From contig JAFSFY010000010.1 in the NCBI GenBank assembly GCA_017434985.1, forward strand, positions 1-64,000: 64,000 bases of DNA, in the 5' to 3' direction. Source of the DNA: Clostridia bacterium (GTDB lineage: Bacteria > Bacillota > Clostridia > Oscillospirales > Acutalibacteraceae). The first letter of the stretch is position 1. The number at the start of each line of letters is the position of its first letter. The translations under genes and the position numbers were made by a program. Below the pieces are notes generated by a model, which saw only the letters and a program-made list of their open reading frames with translations, ran no database searches and had not been told where the DNA came from. Positions 17,752-25,566 of the stretch are shown piece by piece.

Positions 17752-18339
17752 GTGAAAAAATACTATTGTCCTTACTGCGGCGAACCGACTTTTTCTAGTT
17801 ATCAAAAATATACGAGTAAATACTCTCGTTTTGGCGTCCGCGAGGCACTGTTTTACACTTGCCCTAAATGCCATAATGAGATTGAACGAAAATATGCATA
17901 TCGAGATACAAAAATTAAATATCTCTCATTATCTTGTCTGCTTTTTATACTTTTAACCTTTGTTTTTGTTTTAATCAAAACTTATATATTGATGGCCGTA
18001 GCATTAATTTGTTTAGCCGTATCCAGTACTATTGAAGATTATTATGTCGGAAAAGCCTGTGTGCTCGCACGTGTTGACGGTAATTATAACGATAAGCTGT
18101 ATCCCGTAAAAATCAACTCTAAAGAAGTTCTTTCGGGCGGTATATATCTATTAAAACCCACAAGCGGTGAATTAAATAAGGTATCTGTACATAGAGAATA
18201 TATTGCTGAAATAACAAAGGATAATTCAAACCAGTATTTTGTTAGAGTAATTAAACCTATTGATGCTGCATTTACACCGCAAGATTTTTCAGTTTTTGAT
18301 GACAAAAAATGTATTGGAACAGGTTCAATTTTTGTGTGA
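17752..18339 (+). CDS. Hypothetical AT-rich membrane protein with N-terminal zinc ribbon
   Basis: This is a 195-residue protein of unknown function. Residues about 5-45 hold a split zinc ribbon (YYCPYCGE and YTCPKCHNE, two CxxC pairs). Two hydrophobic segments follow (about 53-75 and 78-92), then a 100-residue soluble beta-rich tail. The GTG at 17752 is chosen because GGGGTGA stands upstream. An ATG 11 codons earlier lies inside the terminator of the previous gene. Base composition is clearly more AT-rich than in flanking genes. It sits between an intact rubrerythrin and the tail of a second one, which suggests that it came in by replacement or insertion. Confidence 0.65.
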   Translation: MKKYYCPYCGEPTFSSYQKYTSKYSRFGVREALFYTCPKCHNEIERKYAYRDTKIKYLSLSCLLFILLTFVFVLIKTYILMAVALICLAVSSTIEDYYVGKACVLARVDGNYNDKLYPVKINSKEVLSGGIYLLKPTSGELNKVSVHREYIAEITKDNSNQYFVRVIKPIDAAFTPQDFSVFDDKKCIGTGSIFV

Positions 18340-18408
18340 TAAAAGTGTGATTTTTGAAAATTCAATAGCAAAGTCCTTTATCCAAGCGGTTTTCGTGCAT
18401 AGTTTCAA

Positions 18409-18465
18409 GATGAGGCTCGTCACGGCAAGGCATTTGAGGGTCTCCTCAACAGATATTTTAAATAA
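18409..18465 (+). pseudogene. Remnant: last 18 codons of a second rubrerythrin
   Basis: In one frame this stretch reads [18 protein letters not shown] followed by TAA, identical in protein to the end of the intact rubrerythrin (17625-17681), while the DNA differs at several third positions. Nothing upstream of 18409 continues the homology. A terminator still follows it. This is what remains of an older tandem rubrerythrin copy whose body was lost. Confidence 0.85.
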
Positions 18466-18480
18466 TCCAAATATATGCGT

Positions 18481-18511
18481 AAGGCACTCACCGTTGGTGA
18501 GTGCCTTTTTT
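18481..18511 (+). terminator. Terminator after the rubrerythrin remnant
   Basis: AAGGCACTCACC pairs with GGTGAGTGCCTT around GTT, then a T-run. Confidence 0.85.
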
Positions 18512-18564
18512 ATTACCACAAATTGTTACACAAATTCTAGGTTTCAAATATTTTCAATCTTTCC

Positions 18565-18593
18565 TTTACTTTTGACAAATTGCGTGGTAAAAT
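18565..18593 (+). promoter_or_regulatory. Likely promoter of the structured RNA
   Basis: TAAAAT at 18588-18593 is preceded by TGG (extended -10) and by TTTACT 17 bp upstream. A nearer TTGACA at 18572 is too close to pair with it. Confidence 0.45.
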
Positions 18594-18597
18594 AGTC

Positions 18598-18744
18598 GTG
18601 CGACGCTAACTGAATAAATTAACCCACAAGGGGAAACTACCTTGGTAAAAGGTGTTTTCCTCTATGCCCCTGTGGGTATCGGTTAGCGTCGCAGCTTTCC
18701 GAGGGAACACTTTTTCGGCACATCCTTCGGGATGTGCTTTTTTA
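18598..18744 (+). ncRNA. Structured RNA of unknown family, about 147 nt, ending in a terminator
   Basis: A long rod can be drawn. The closing stem is TGCGACGCTAAC (18599-18610) with 18682-18693. An asymmetric A/T-rich internal loop follows, then ACCCACA and GGGG paired to CCCC and TGTGGGT, and an inner hairpin (ACCTT, GGTAA loop, AAGGT). Downstream come a short linker and an intrinsic terminator. The terminator sits 17 bases before a Cys-rich small gene, so this may be a leader with attenuation or an independent small RNA. I do not recognise 6S, SRP, or a known riboswitch consensus. Confidence 0.55.
18718..18743 (+). terminator. Terminator of the structured RNA
   Basis: GCACATCC, TTCG tetraloop, GGATGTGC, then six T residues. 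Confidence 0.9.
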
Positions 18745-18761
18745 TTGTGAGGTGAAAGGTT

Positions 18762-18962
18762 ATGAAAAGGAAGCCGATTATTGACGTCAGCGGCACACCG
18801 TTAACACCGTCGTGGCAGGGTCGTAAATGTTTGGGAAACGGCGAGCATCCGGAATATGAATGTTGTTGTGATGAGTGCGATTATTATCTAAAATGCTTTC
18901 CGCAATATGCCTCCTCATTCAAGCAATGGCTTTACAACCTCATACACAAAGGTGATCGGTGA
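18762..18962 (+). CDS. Small Cys-rich protein of unknown function
   Basis: This is a 66-residue protein with six Cys, most clustered in ECCCDECDYYLKC (residues about 33-45), which could bind zinc or an iron-sulfur centre. It lacks a signal peptide and has a basic C-terminal tail. GTGAGGTGAAAGG gives a fair ribosome site. It is flanked by a terminator-bearing structured RNA upstream and a strong terminator downstream, so its expression may depend on read-through of the leader. I do not recognise the family. Confidence 0.6.
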   Translation: MKRKPIIDVSGTPLTPSWQGRKCLGNGEHPEYECCCDECDYYLKCFPQYASSFKQWLYNLIHKGDR

Positions 18963-18963
18963 G

Positions 18964-19000
18964 AAAAAGTTGTGCTGTCAAACCCACAGCACAACTTTTT
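18964..19000. terminator. Strong bidirectional terminator
   Basis: AAAAAGTTGTGCTGT pairs with its perfect complement around a 7-base loop. Confidence 0.85.
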
Positions 19001-19055
19001 CTTGACAACGAGTTTCTATCGTGTTAGACTATAGGTGAACGTTGGGAGGGATACG

Positions 19056-19634
19056 ATGAACAAACTGAAAAAATGGCTATATCCACCTATTTTTGCGCTC
19101 TCTTCTTTTGTCGGTTTCGTGTTATCCCTGTTCATTACCGAGGGAATTTTTCATCTTGGTCTCGGTTCGATCTTCGTTTTGCTGCTCGTTGTGCTCCTGT
19201 GGGGATTGATCCTTCTCCCCATTTATTGCGCGAAATACGGAAAGCGGGTACAAACCGAGCGACGAGGCGTGGGATTTGTGTTTTACAATGCGGCCGTGAT
19301 CGTCCTCCCTTATGTCGTATGGTTAGCGGAGTATCGAGAAACCTACGGATACGCTTTTGTTTCGTTTCTTTGGGTGGTGGCCTGGGCCGCCTTTCCCCTT
19401 CTGTCCGCACGGGAGATCCGCAAGGGCGAAGAGCGCGCCAAAAAAGCGGTGTTTGAAGCAATCGGCGTTGCCGCCGACGAGGTGGGCGAACTGACCGTTA
19501 CCACCACGAAAGACGATATTATTGACGGTTGGGCATATCGCCTTACCTTCACCGTTGGCGACACCCGCTACCGAGCGGAAGTAAACGGGCAGACGGGCGA
19601 GATTATTCGTATTGAAAAGGAGAATGATTTATGA
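19056..19634 (+). CDS. Membrane protein with C-terminal PepSY-like domain
   Basis: This is a 192-residue protein. Residues about 8-115 form four hydrophobic segments. Residues about 120-190 resemble a PepSY-type domain (AIGVAADEVGEL, YRLTFTVGDTRYRAEVNGQTGEI), a fold often found as an extracytoplasmic peptidase-inhibitor or sensor module. GGGAGGG sets the ATG at 19056; a GTG seven codons earlier has no site. It overlaps the next lipoprotein gene by four bases (ATGA), so the two are translationally coupled. The function is unknown. Confidence 0.65.
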   Translation: MNKLKKWLYPPIFALSSFVGFVLSLFITEGIFHLGLGSIFVLLLVVLLWGLILLPIYCAKYGKRVQTERRGVGFVFYNAAVIVLPYVVWLAEYRETYGYAFVSFLWVVAWAAFPLLSAREIRKGEERAKKAVFEAIGVAADEVGELTVTTTKDDIIDGWAYRLTFTVGDTRYRAEVNGQTGEIIRIEKENDL

Positions 19635-20221
19635 AAAGAATACTTTCCGGTATATTGGCTGTTATTATGATTTTCGCCATAACTGGCTGTACAATCGATA
19701 AATCATCTGTTTCTTTTGAAGAAGTTCAGCAGATGGCAGAAAAAGAGATTCCTGACATTAGTTCGATGTTGGGGGATAATTGGGACGAACATAATCTTCC
19801 TGAATCTTTTTACTTCTTGATGGTTGCCAATGCACGGTATCTTTACAAGAGAGATACCGGCGAAGAATTACCAACGGTTGATGTGGCAGAAAACGAATTT
19901 CAAGTGAATAACGGTATTGAACTTGATATTCTTATACCGGCAATCACGAAGTATTATCCTTTCAGCGAAAACATGCTCCGCAACAGTTTTGAAGATTCTT
20001 TGGTATATGACGCACAGACGGATGCCGCCATTCTGGCAGACGGCTGGGGCTGGCATTTGGATGCCGTTGTGCACAATGTAACCGATAATCAAGACGGAAC
20101 ATATGACATATCCTATGGTTTATACTTGGCAGAAGAGCACCCTGAATATATAGGCGTTGTTAAAGCAAAGGTCCATCCTGACGGATATATGCAGTTTATA
20201 TCCAACACTGTGGACAGATAA
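19631..20221 (+). CDS. Hypothetical lipoprotein
   Basis: This is a 196-residue protein with a lipoprotein signal ending AITGC (Cys about residue 20), so it is anchored outside the cell membrane. The mature part is acidic and without a recognised domain. The gene is more AT-rich than its upstream partner and starts within its stop codon. It may work with the PepSY-like membrane protein at the cell surface, but nothing in the sequence defines the role. Confidence 0.6.
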   Translation: MKRILSGILAVIMIFAITGCTIDKSSVSFEEVQQMAEKEIPDISSMLGDNWDEHNLPESFYFLMVANARYLYKRDTGEELPTVDVAENEFQVNNGIELDILIPAITKYYPFSENMLRNSFEDSLVYDAQTDAAILADGWGWHLDAVVHNVTDNQDGTYDISYGLYLAEEHPEYIGVVKAKVHPDGYMQFISNTVDR

Positions 20222-20293
20222 TACAAATTCCAATATCCACAAACAGTTAGATAATACCAACGAAATGATTCCCTTTAAATAGGAGGATACCGT

Positions 20294-20944
20294 ATGAATA
20301 CGTTGTTTCAAAACAAAACCAAAAACATCGTCGCCGTTTCGTTTGCGGCATTGCTTATTGCGGTATCCATATGGGAGTTTGATTTTTCGATATTTTCCTA
20401 CGCCGCAGAAGAGGGCAGTTGGCGGTATATGCTCAACACACTTTTTGTTCCGCTGATAAAGTGGGTAGCCCCCGTTTCGGTGATTGTTTATTTCTTTACG
20501 ATGAACAAAGACTATCGGTTAAAACGTTGGTTGCTCCCCCTTGCGTTTGGTATCCATTGGTGCACACATCAGGTATTGCTGATGGTGTCCTTCTCGTCAA
20601 TCATACCTCACTTTGAAAGTTTTGTTACTGCTTCGTTTTACAATGTTTCCCTGTTGCTTACGACCGGCGCGGCATTCATTGCCAACACGCTGATCTTTAT
20701 CGGCTTCTTGCTCAACGACAACCCGATTTGGGTGCGCGTCGGTTCACTGCTTTACGTGGTACCGATGATTTTTTCTTACATCGTGGGTTTCGTCAACGCC
20801 GGGGGCTTGGCTTATTATCAAGCCTATTGGGAAACGATGTCGGCATCCTTCATTCAAAGTTTGGTATCCTTTGTTTCGTCCCTTTTGTTTTACATCGGTT
20901 TGTTTATCTTAAGCACCAACAAAGCCAAAGCACCGGAACAATAA
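20294..20944 (+). CDS. Hypothetical six-helix membrane protein
   Basis: This is a 216-residue protein with about six hydrophobic segments and short loops, and no recognisable transporter or enzyme motif. AGGAGGATACC gives a good ribosome site. A 72-bp gap separates it from the lipoprotein, and a strong terminator follows, so it may end this small unit. Confidence 0.55.
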   Translation: MNTLFQNKTKNIVAVSFAALLIAVSIWEFDFSIFSYAAEEGSWRYMLNTLFVPLIKWVAPVSVIVYFFTMNKDYRLKRWLLPLAFGIHWCTHQVLLMVSFSSIIPHFESFVTASFYNVSLLLTTGAAFIANTLIFIGFLLNDNPIWVRVGSLLYVVPMIFSYIVGFVNAGGLAYYQAYWETMSASFIQSLVSFVSSLLFYIGLFILSTNKAKAPEQ

Positions 20945-20947
20945 CTG

Positions 20948-20983
20948 AAAAACAGCGTGGGTCGCAACCCACGCTGTTTTTTT
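20948..20983. terminator. Bidirectional terminator
   Basis: AAAAACAGCGTGGGT pairs with its complement around CGCA, followed by T residues. It lies between convergent genes. Confidence 0.85.
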
Positions 20984-21578
20984 ATTCGGTAATGTAGAGC
21001 GTGCCTTTCATTCGCACGATTTCAAAATCCATCGGGACCGCTTGCATACCCGTACTGTATTCGCGGCTTTGCGTCAACGGTGTTTCTTTGGTGGTGACGG
21101 TGACCATACTGCCGCTCATATCGATCGGCGTGCGGTCTTCCACCGCCTCTCCGACAGTCATCGTTTCCGCTTGTTTGTCAATGGTCACGTAATGCCATTT
21201 CTTGACGTAATCGTACTCCACAGCAATCCTCGTCGATTCCTGTTCGGCGAGTTCGTACCCCTCTTTGAGCACCAAATAGGCGGTTTTGTAGACGTCTTCG
21301 ATCTCGTCAAAATCGTTTTTGACGGTGCGGAACCGCTCTTCTATTTTGAAATACTGTTGCCAGTTTTCGGTGGTGATCTCCACCGTCACCGTTTTCTTGT
21401 CGGTTTCGCTTTCTTTGTTCGCGTTTGCGCGGATGTTGTCAATCTCGTCATACGCGCCGACGTAATCGCCTTTTTCCAAGCAATCGATCAAGGCATCGTA
21501 TTTCGCATAGGCGTTCCCACACGCCGCCAACGACAAGCAGAGTGTCGCCGCCAACAACAGCGTCAGTATCTTTCGCAT
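20982..21578 (-). CDS. Hypothetical lipoprotein
   Basis: This is a 198-residue protein. The signal peptide ends SLAAC, a good lipobox with Cys at residue 20. The mature part is rich in charged residues and begins with a helical KYDALIDCLEKGDYVGAYDEI stretch, suggesting a short TPR-like helix, then a beta-rich half. No domain is recognised. It lies 15 bp after malQ on the same strand and is probably the last gene of the nadE-malQ unit. The functional link is not evident. Confidence 0.6.
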   Translation of the reverse strand: MRKILTLLLAATLCLSLAACGNAYAKYDALIDCLEKGDYVGAYDEIDNIRANANKESETDKKTVTVEITTENWQQYFKIEERFRTVKNDFDEIEDVYKTAYLVLKEGYELAEQESTRIAVEYDYVKKWHYVTIDKQAETMTVGEAVEDRTPIDMSGSMVTVTTKETPLTQSREYSTGMQAVPMDFEIVRMKGTLYITE

Positions 21579-21593
21579 TTTTCCATTCCTCTC

Positions 21594-23087
21594 TTATTTT
21601 TCTTCCGTTTGCGGGGCAAGGCGCCCGTACAGTGCCGTTTGTTCGCGGATGATCCCCGCGAGCCAATCGTTGATGCACCCGCCCGCGATGCGCCACGTCC
21701 AGTTGCCGCCGAGAGTGGCGGGGGTGTTGATGCGGGCTTCGCTGCCGAGACCGATGAAATCCGCCATCGGCAACACGGCGGTGTCCGCCACCGACATCAG
21801 TGCCGCACGGATCATCGCCCAGTTGAACCCCTCTTGCCCGCTGGCGTTCAGGTAACGGCGCGCCAGTGCCACGTCGTCCTTGTCGGCGGTGTCCGCCCAA
21901 CCGACGCAGGTGTCGTTGTCGTGCGTGCCCGTATACACCACGCTGTTTTTGACGTGGCGGTGCGGCAGATAGTTGCTTTCCTGTCCCGCCGCAAATGCGA
22001 ACTGCAACACTTTCATACCGGGGAAACCCGTTTCATCCAACAATTCGTGCACCGCGGGGGTCAGCAACCCGAGATCCTCCGCGATGATGGGCAGTTCCCG
22101 TCCGAATTCGCGGCGCAATTCGTCAAACAAGGCCATACCGGGGCCTTTGACCCATTCGCCGTTTTGGGCGGTTTTCTCGCCGTACGGGATGGCAAAATAG
22201 GATTCAAATGCACGGAAATGGTCAATGCGGATCACGTCGTAGGTGTCAAACGCGTGCCGCAAGCGGCGTTTCCACCACGCATAGCCGTCGGCCTTCATAT
22301 GCGCCCAATCGTAGAGGGGATTGCCCCATAGTTGTCCGTCTTCCGAAAAGGCATCGGGCGGCACGCCCGCCACCAATTCGGGGCGTGCGCGTTTATCCAA
22401 TAAAAATTGAGCGGGTTCGGCCCACACGTCGGCGCTGTCGTACGACACGTAGATGGGTAGATCACCGATGAGATACACCCCGTTTTGGTTGGCATACTCT
22501 TTCAGCGCGTGCCATTGGCAGGAGAATTTGTATTGCACGAAACGGTAGAACGCCGTTTCCTCGGCAAGGCGGGTGCGCGCGGCCGACAGCGCCGCGGGAT
22601 CGCGCAGACGAAGCGCATCGTTCCACTCTTCCAAACTGCGGTCGTCGTTTTCGCGTTTTAAGGCGGTGAACAACACGTAGTCGTCCAACCACCAAGCATT
22701 GTCACGGCAAAAGGTTTCGTACCCGCCGTCGGGTGTGAAACGCGCAAACGCGCGGCGAAGAAGCGGCAACCGATTGTCGTACAATTTGCCGTAGTCGATG
22801 AGGTGCGGATCGTCTCCGAAATCGCACGCGGTGATCTCCGCTTTGGTGAGCAGGCCGTCCTGCACCAACAAATCAAGGTCGATGAAATAGGGGTTTCCCG
22901 CAAACGCGGAAAACGATTGATACGGCGAATCACCGTATCCGGTGGGACCCAGCGGCAACAACTGCCAATAGCGTTGCCCCGCTTTGCGCAGGAAATCCAC
23001 AAACCGATAGGCTTCTTCGCCAAACGAGCCGATCCCGTACGGGGACGGCAATGAAAAAATCGGCATTAAAATACCGCAAGCTCTCAT
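21594..23087 (-). CDS. malQ: 4-alpha-glucanotransferase (amylomaltase)
   Basis: This GH77 enzyme transfers alpha-1,4-glucan segments between maltodextrins in the cytosol. Clear family blocks are SPYGIGSFGEEAYRFVDFL near the start, LPLGPTGYGDSPYQS, the nucleophile region DVIRIDHFRAFESYF, and the conserved IAEDLGLLTP (acid/base Glu) and GTHDNDT. The length (497) is standard for Gram-positive MalQ. The second ATG is chosen because TGAGG is well spaced; the first overlaps the nadE stop (ATGA). It would act with maltodextrin or glycogen enzymes located elsewhere. Confidence 0.94.
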   Translation of the reverse strand: MRACGILMPIFSLPSPYGIGSFGEEAYRFVDFLRKAGQRYWQLLPLGPTGYGDSPYQSFSAFAGNPYFIDLDLLVQDGLLTKAEITACDFGDDPHLIDYGKLYDNRLPLLRRAFARFTPDGGYETFCRDNAWWLDDYVLFTALKRENDDRSLEEWNDALRLRDPAALSAARTRLAEETAFYRFVQYKFSCQWHALKEYANQNGVYLIGDLPIYVSYDSADVWAEPAQFLLDKRARPELVAGVPPDAFSEDGQLWGNPLYDWAHMKADGYAWWKRRLRHAFDTYDVIRIDHFRAFESYFAIPYGEKTAQNGEWVKGPGMALFDELRREFGRELPIIAEDLGLLTPAVHELLDETGFPGMKVLQFAFAAGQESNYLPHRHVKNSVVYTGTHDNDTCVGWADTADKDDVALARRYLNASGQEGFNWAMIRAALMSVADTAVLPMADFIGLGSEARINTPATLGGNWTWRIAGGCINDWLAGIIREQTALYGRLAPQTEEK

Positions 23088-23098
23088 ACAATGTAACC

Positions 23099-23821
23099 TC
23101 ATTCCGGTTTAAATGCGGGCATCAGTTGCAGTTTGAATTGATTAAGGCGATGCAAACGGTCGATACGCGCTTTGGTTTCGTCGTCGTCGATCTCGCCCGT
23201 GCGGATATACCGATCGAGCACCGCGTAGGTAAACCCGAGATTGTCCTCGTCGGTTTTGCCGCAAAGTCCGTCGATCGGCACTTTATCCACCAATACGTCG
23301 GGGAGCCCGAGCAGACGGCCGATCTCTTTCATCTCCTGCACCGTCAGGTTGGAACAGGGACTGAAATCGCCCGCGGCATCACCGTAGCGCGTGGAATATC
23401 CCACCCAGTCTTCCGATAGGTTGCAGGTGTTGGCCACACGGCCGTTGCAACTTTGCGACACGGCGTACAACGTTGCCATACGTACGCGCGGCGGCAGATT
23501 GGTTTTGGCTTGCGCGGAAAGTTCAAGCGGCATTGCCGAAAGCAAGCCGTCCATCGCGTCTTTGATGTTGACGGTATAATGACGAATACCCAAATGGCTC
23601 ACGAGCAACTCCGCCATATCGATATCGTGTTGCACGCCGCACGGCATCAACACACCGATCACACGGTCTTTGCCCAGCGCTTCCACGCACAGGGCCGCCA
23701 CGATGGAACTGTCTTTCCCCCCCGAAATGCCGACAACGGCGTTGCAATCGGGACCGTTTTCTTCAAAAAAGCGGCGAATCCACCGCACGCAATCGTTTTT
23801 CACTTGTAACGCATCAAACAT
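23099..23821 (-). CDS. nadE: NAD synthase, ammonia-dependent
   Basis: It converts nicotinic acid adenine dinucleotide, ATP and ammonia to NAD, the last step of NAD synthesis. VGISGGKDSSIVAALC (residues about 28-43) is the P-loop of ATP pyrophosphatases with the SGGKDS signature. NLSEDWVGYSTRYGDAAGDF and KVPIDGLCGKTDEDNLGF are conserved substrate loops. At 240 residues and without a glutaminase domain, it uses free ammonia. It heads an operon with malQ and has a good promoter. Confidence 0.94.
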   Translation of the reverse strand: MFDALQVKNDCVRWIRRFFEENGPDCNAVVGISGGKDSSIVAALCVEALGKDRVIGVLMPCGVQHDIDMAELLVSHLGIRHYTVNIKDAMDGLLSAMPLELSAQAKTNLPPRVRMATLYAVSQSCNGRVANTCNLSEDWVGYSTRYGDAAGDFSPCSNLTVQEMKEIGRLLGLPDVLVDKVPIDGLCGKTDEDNLGFTYAVLDRYIRTGEIDDDETKARIDRLHRLNQFKLQLMPAFKPE

Positions 23822-23859
23822 GGTTCTTCCCCTTTTCAGTGTGTCCGTTTCTCCTTCTT

Positions 23860-23888
23860 ATTATAGCGGGTTTTTTCGCCGTTTTCAA
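23860..23888 (-). promoter_or_regulatory. Promoter of nadE-malQ
   Basis: On the minus strand TTGAAA and TATAAT are separated by 17 bp, about 40 bp before nadE. Confidence 0.75.
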
Positions 23889-23905
23889 CGCCTTGGATAT
23901 TTTTC

Positions 23906-23934
23906 TTGATTTTCTTTCCAAAATTTAGTACAAT
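23906..23934 (+). promoter_or_regulatory. Promoter of the DUF4282-like gene
   Basis: TTGATT (23906-23911), 17 bp, TACAAT (23929-23934). Confidence 0.6.
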
Positions 23935-23966
23935 GGGTGCGTATGATGAATACGAGGAGGCTTTCT

Positions 23967-24521
23967 ATGTCTACGTTGATTACGATTTTATCCGCCGTTT
24001 TATCCGTCGTCGGCACGGTGCTTATCTTTATTTTCATCTTGCCGGGTGACAAACGTGCCGGACTGCCCAAGTTCGGCAAATGGATCCACGATTTCTTAAA
24101 CTTCAAAAGTTTGGTCGTGGAAGCGGTGCTCAAGTTCTTGTACATCCTCAGCACCTTGTTTGTGATTCTTGACGGATTTTTCACCATCTTCACCACCAAC
24201 TATATGGGGCAAAGCAACGCGCTTCAAGGTCTTTTGGCCATGATTTTCGGTCCCATTGCGGTGCGCCTTGCGTTTGAACTGTTGATGTTGCTGATTTTGT
24301 TGGTCAAAAACGTGATGGCCATCAATCGCCGCCTGTCGGGTGAGGATGTCGGTGATGCCGAAATGGAATTTTTGCCGGGTCTGCGCGCGCTTCTCAAAAC
24401 CGAACCGGACACGATCAACGACGTGCCGGTGGACACCTCTTGTCCCCACTGCGGCAGTATGGCGACTCCCGAGCAAGCCTTTTGCAGCAGTTGCGGTCAA
24501 AAATTAACCGACGAAACATGA
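23967..24521 (+). CDS. DUF4282-like membrane protein with C-terminal zinc ribbon
   Basis: This is a 184-residue protein. It has an N-terminal hydrophobic helix, then residues about 35-115 with two helices in a pattern resembling DUF4282 (FLNFKSLVVEAVLKFLYIL, IFGPIAVRLAFELLMLLILL). The C-terminus has a zinc ribbon (SCPHCGS and FCSSCGQKL, residues about 155-180). GAGGAGG six bases before 23967 fixes the start. The biochemical role is unknown. The zinc ribbon suggests interaction with a partner on the cytosolic side. Confidence 0.65.
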   Translation: MSTLITILSAVLSVVGTVLIFIFILPGDKRAGLPKFGKWIHDFLNFKSLVVEAVLKFLYILSTLFVILDGFFTIFTTNYMGQSNALQGLLAMIFGPIAVRLAFELLMLLILLVKNVMAINRRLSGEDVGDAEMEFLPGLRALLKTEPDTINDVPVDTSCPHCGSMATPEQAFCSSCGQKLTDET

Positions 24522-24525
24522 TGTC

Positions 24526-24563
24526 AAAATGCCGTATCACGCCTAGCGTGATACGGCATTTTT
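24526..24563. terminator. Bidirectional terminator
   Basis: AAAATGCCGTATCACGC pairs perfectly with its complement around CTA. T-runs lie on both strands between convergent genes. Confidence 0.9.
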
Positions 24564-25008
24564 ATGCGCGTTTTTGGGTGCGCGGGGCATCCTTTTCGTG
24601 AAAATAGCGAATGATATCTCGCCGCGTCACGATCCCGATAAACGAGCCGAGATCGTCGATCACGGGGATGAAGTTTTGGTTCATCGCCCGTTCCACCAAT
24701 TGGTCGATGGTGGCGGTGATACGCACGGGTGGGTTGCGGTCGATGCGCAACACGTCCCGCACGAGCGCGTCTTCCGTTTGACGGATGGATCTCGGGCGGA
24801 TCTCTTCGTTACGGAACGGGTCGTCCTGTACGAGATACCACAAAAAATCCCCTTCGCTGACCGTGCCGACGTAACGGTTTTCTCGTGTGACAACGGGAAG
24901 GGCAGCGTAGCCGCTGCGCCGTAATTTTTCAAGGCCTTGGCGTACGGTACTGTCATCGCAAATATAGCCGACTTGGCTTTTCGGAATCAAAAAATAGGCA
25001 ACGTTCAC
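24562..25008 (-). CDS. Two-CBS-domain protein
   Basis: This is a 148-residue protein made of two CBS motifs (residues about 10-65 and 80-140), ending in GSFIGIVTRRDIIRYF, the typical closing strand. CBS pairs bind adenine nucleotides and regulate partner proteins. With no attached enzyme or transporter, this stand-alone Bateman module probably acts as a sensor, but its partner is unknown. Confidence 0.8.
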   Translation of the reverse strand: MNVAYFLIPKSQVGYICDDSTVRQGLEKLRRSGYAALPVVTRENRYVGTVSEGDFLWYLVQDDPFRNEEIRPRSIRQTEDALVRDVLRIDRNPPVRITATIDQLVERAMNQNFIPVIDDLGSFIGIVTRRDIIRYFHEKDAPRTQKRA

Positions 25009-25071
25009 CGGAATCTCACCTCACTGACAGTATATCAAAAGAAAATGAATAAGATGTTAAGGGGCGATAAA

Positions 25072-25554
25072 TTATTTGTGATATTTGGTGCCGTTGTTGA
25101 TCTGCATGGCACGATACAACTGCTCGAGCACCATCACACGCGCCAATTGGTGCGGAAAGGTCATCGGTGACATCGAGAGCCGCAACCGTGCCGATTGTTT
25201 GACGAGGTCGGATAGTCCGCACGAACTGCCGATAACAAACGCGATGTGGCTGACCCCTTCCACCGTCCATTTGGTGAATTGTTTCGCCAAGTCGGTGGAA
25301 GGCATTTCGGTTCCCTCTATGCACAGCGCAATCATTGACGCGCCCGCAGGAATGCGAGAGAGCAAGCGGTGCCCCTCTGCTTGTAAAGCGGCAGTGATCT
25401 GTGCATCGGACGGGTCGTTCGGCAAGCGTTCTTCCTCAATTTCTACGATATTCAATTTGCAAAAGGGTGACAGACGTTTTGCGTATTCCGCACACGCGTC
25501 ACGCCAATAGGCTTCTTTTAATCGACCGACGCAGGCAATGGTTACCGTCAACAT
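25072..25554 (-). CDS. rlmH: 23S rRNA pseudouridine-1915 N3-methyltransferase
   Basis: This is a 160-residue SPOUT methyltransferase. The C-terminal knot is clear: FVIGSSCGLSDLV followed by LSMSPMTFPHQLARVMVLEQLYRAMQI, the SAM-binding trefoil knot of RlmH, and the N-terminus VTIACVGRLKEAYWRDACAEY is equally typical. It methylates position 1915 in helix 69 on assembled 70S ribosomes. It lies 12 bp after the metallo-hydrolase gene, a neighbourhood common in Firmicutes. Confidence 0.95.
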   Translation of the reverse strand: MLTVTIACVGRLKEAYWRDACAEYAKRLSPFCKLNIVEIEEERLPNDPSDAQITAALQAEGHRLLSRIPAGASMIALCIEGTEMPSTDLAKQFTKWTVEGVSHIAFVIGSSCGLSDLVKQSARLRLSMSPMTFPHQLARVMVLEQLYRAMQINNGTKYHK

Positions 25555-25566
25555 ACGGGGTACCTC

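Noticed and set aside
17752-18339. AT-rich insert as a transposon or phage fragment
   Set aside because: No transposase, integrase, terminal inverted repeat or target duplication is visible around it.
18598-18744. Structured RNA as 6S RNA or SRP RNA
   Set aside because: The size and asymmetric internal loop do not fit a 6S open-promoter bubble, and the conserved SRP apical loop is missing. It is left unassigned.
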